Positions 14,956 to 15,650 of a stretch of 15,650 nucleotides of DNA are shown here, in pieces; within the stretch, counting starts at the first letter, position 1, and every line of letters starts with the position of its first letter. The position numbers were made by a program, and so were the translations under genes. The stretch comes from JBBAFB01 sp041655595 (GTDB lineage: Bacteria; Bacillota; DULZ01). Location of the stretch: NCBI GenBank assembly GCA_041655595.1, contig JBBAFB010000043.1:1-15650 (forward strand). The letters are read 5' to 3'. The notes below the pieces were generated by a model. The model was not told the origin of the DNA. It saw only the letters and a program-made list of their open reading frames with translations, and did not search any database.

Positions 14956-15650
14956 CTACCTTTTTTCGGCTGCACGCAACTTAGCACTTCTAGCACGCAA
15001 GTTCCTGCTAACCTCCTTTATAGACGCTGTTACAGGCTTTTTTGTCAGTATTCTATATATTGGTTGTCCTCCGCAATTACAAACGGGAAATTCCGGCGGG
15101 CAAATACAGCCTTTGGCATTGTCCAAAAAGTTTTGTTTAACCAATCTATCCTCCAAGGAATGGAAGGAGATAATCACCAACCTTCCGCCGGGATTAAGGA
15201 AATTAGCAACTTTTTTTAAAGTCTCCGATAAAACCCCCAGTTCGTTATTAACTGCAATCCTTAACGCCTGAAAGGTTCTGGTAGCCGGGTGCAAGCCTTT
15301 TTGGCGAGCTCCCTTGGGAACGGCCTTTAAAATTATTTCCACCAGCTCACCGGTAGTTTTGACGGGAGAAACCCGTCGCGCTTCTACGATAAATTTTGCT
15401 ATTCTTTTCGCCCAACGTTCTTCCCCATATTTGAAAATTATTTCAGCCAGGTCTGCCTCCGACCCGGTGTTAACTAAAATTTTGGCAGTTAAAGTTCCTT
15501 CCCTGTTCATTCTCATATCCAACGGCGCGTCTTGCTGAAAACTAAAGCCTCTATCCTTGGTATCCAATTGAAAAGAGGATACACCTAAGTCCAATAAAAA
15601 TCCGTCTACCTTTTCGATACCTAAAGCTTTTAAACAACGGTCAAATTCCT
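14956..15650 (-). CDS. rsmH: 16S rRNA (cytosine-1402-N4)-methyltransferase RsmH (5' end missing)
   Basis: SAM-dependent methyltransferase that modifies C1402 in the decoding centre of 16S rRNA; also known as MraW, and normally the second gene of dcw clusters after mraZ. 231 codons are visible, running off the right edge in frame with EFDRCLKALGIEKVDGFLLDLGVSS. The family is about 310 aa, so about 80 N-terminal residues, including the first SAM-binding motif, are outside. Visible motifs are DLGVSSFQLD, DAPLDMRMN, ATRTFQALRIAVNNELG and RLVIISFHSLEDRLVK, plus the Cys-containing CICPPEFPVCNCG and the basic C-terminus SRNLRARSAKLRAAEK. The TTG at 15594 is an internal Leu codon of this frame, not a start. 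ftsL follows after 72 bp. Confidence 0.96.
   Translation of the reverse strand, partial: EFDRCLKALGIEKVDGFLLDLGVSSFQLDTKDRGFSFQQDAPLDMRMNREGTLTAKILVNTGSEADLAEIIFKYGEERWAKRIAKFIVEARRVSPVKTTGELVEIILKAVPKGARQKGLHPATRTFQALRIAVNNELGVLSETLKKVANFLNPGGRLVIISFHSLEDRLVKQNFLDNAKGCICPPEFPVCNCGGQPIYRILTKKPVTASIKEVSRNLRARSAKLRAAEKR

Noticed and set aside
14956..15594. rsmH beginning at the TTG at 15594
   Set aside because: The frame continues upstream to the window edge with typical RsmH sequence, so this codon is an internal leucine.
1..15650. Mobile elements, CRISPR arrays, tRNA or rRNA genes, riboswitches
   Set aside because: No transposase or integrase frames, no regular direct-repeat arrays and no RNA gene signatures were seen; nearly all sequence is accounted for by conserved cell-wall and division genes.

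Overview
The window is a stretch of a division and cell-wall (dcw) cluster. Every gene lies on the minus strand, so the biological reading order runs from base 15650 down to base 1. The organism is most likely an endospore-forming member of the Firmicutes, probably a clostridial (Peptococcaceae-like) lineage. The evidence is the B. subtilis-like cluster ending in ftsZ then spoIIGA, a PASTA-containing SpoVD-type penicillin-binding protein, a small basic protein gene (sbp), a MurE with the DNPR signature of meso-diaminopimelate ligases, and AGGAGG-type ribosome binding sites. The genus cannot be named from the sequence alone.

Reading order: rsmH (5' part cut off by the right edge), ftsL, spoVD/ftsI-type PBP, murE, mraY, murD, spoVE/ftsW, murG, murC, murB, ftsQ/divIB, sbp, ftsZ, and spoIIGA (3' part cut off by the left edge). 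MurE, MurD, MurC and MurB act in the cytoplasm on UDP-MurNAc-peptide synthesis. MraY and MurG build lipids I and II at the membrane. The SEDS protein and the class B PBP polymerise and cross-link at the septum. FtsL and FtsQ connect that synthase to the divisome, and FtsZ supplies the cytoskeletal ring. SpoIIGA is the membrane protease that activates sigma-E after the asymmetric septum forms.

Three genes often found in such clusters are absent from their usual slots: murF (between murE and mraY), murA (often between murB and ftsQ in clostridia) and ftsA (before ftsZ). The corresponding gaps are 100, 168 and 146 bp. The last two carry promoter-like or terminator-like signals, so the cluster looks divided into transcription units. 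A hairpin with a U-run follows murB, and a strong sigma-A-type promoter then drives ftsQ-sbp-ftsZ. A further promoter candidate precedes ftsZ, a good terminator follows it, and a spoIIG-like promoter with a long spacer and a Spo0A-box-like element precedes spoIIGA.

No exotic or mobile system is visible. There are no transposases, CRISPR repeats, tRNAs or rRNAs, and no intergenic gap exceeds 300 bp. The main points of interest are the gene absences, the internal regulatory signals (one of which overturns an obvious ATG start for ftsQ), the dyad next to the murE ribosome binding site, the short FtsZ linker and the long FtsL tail.
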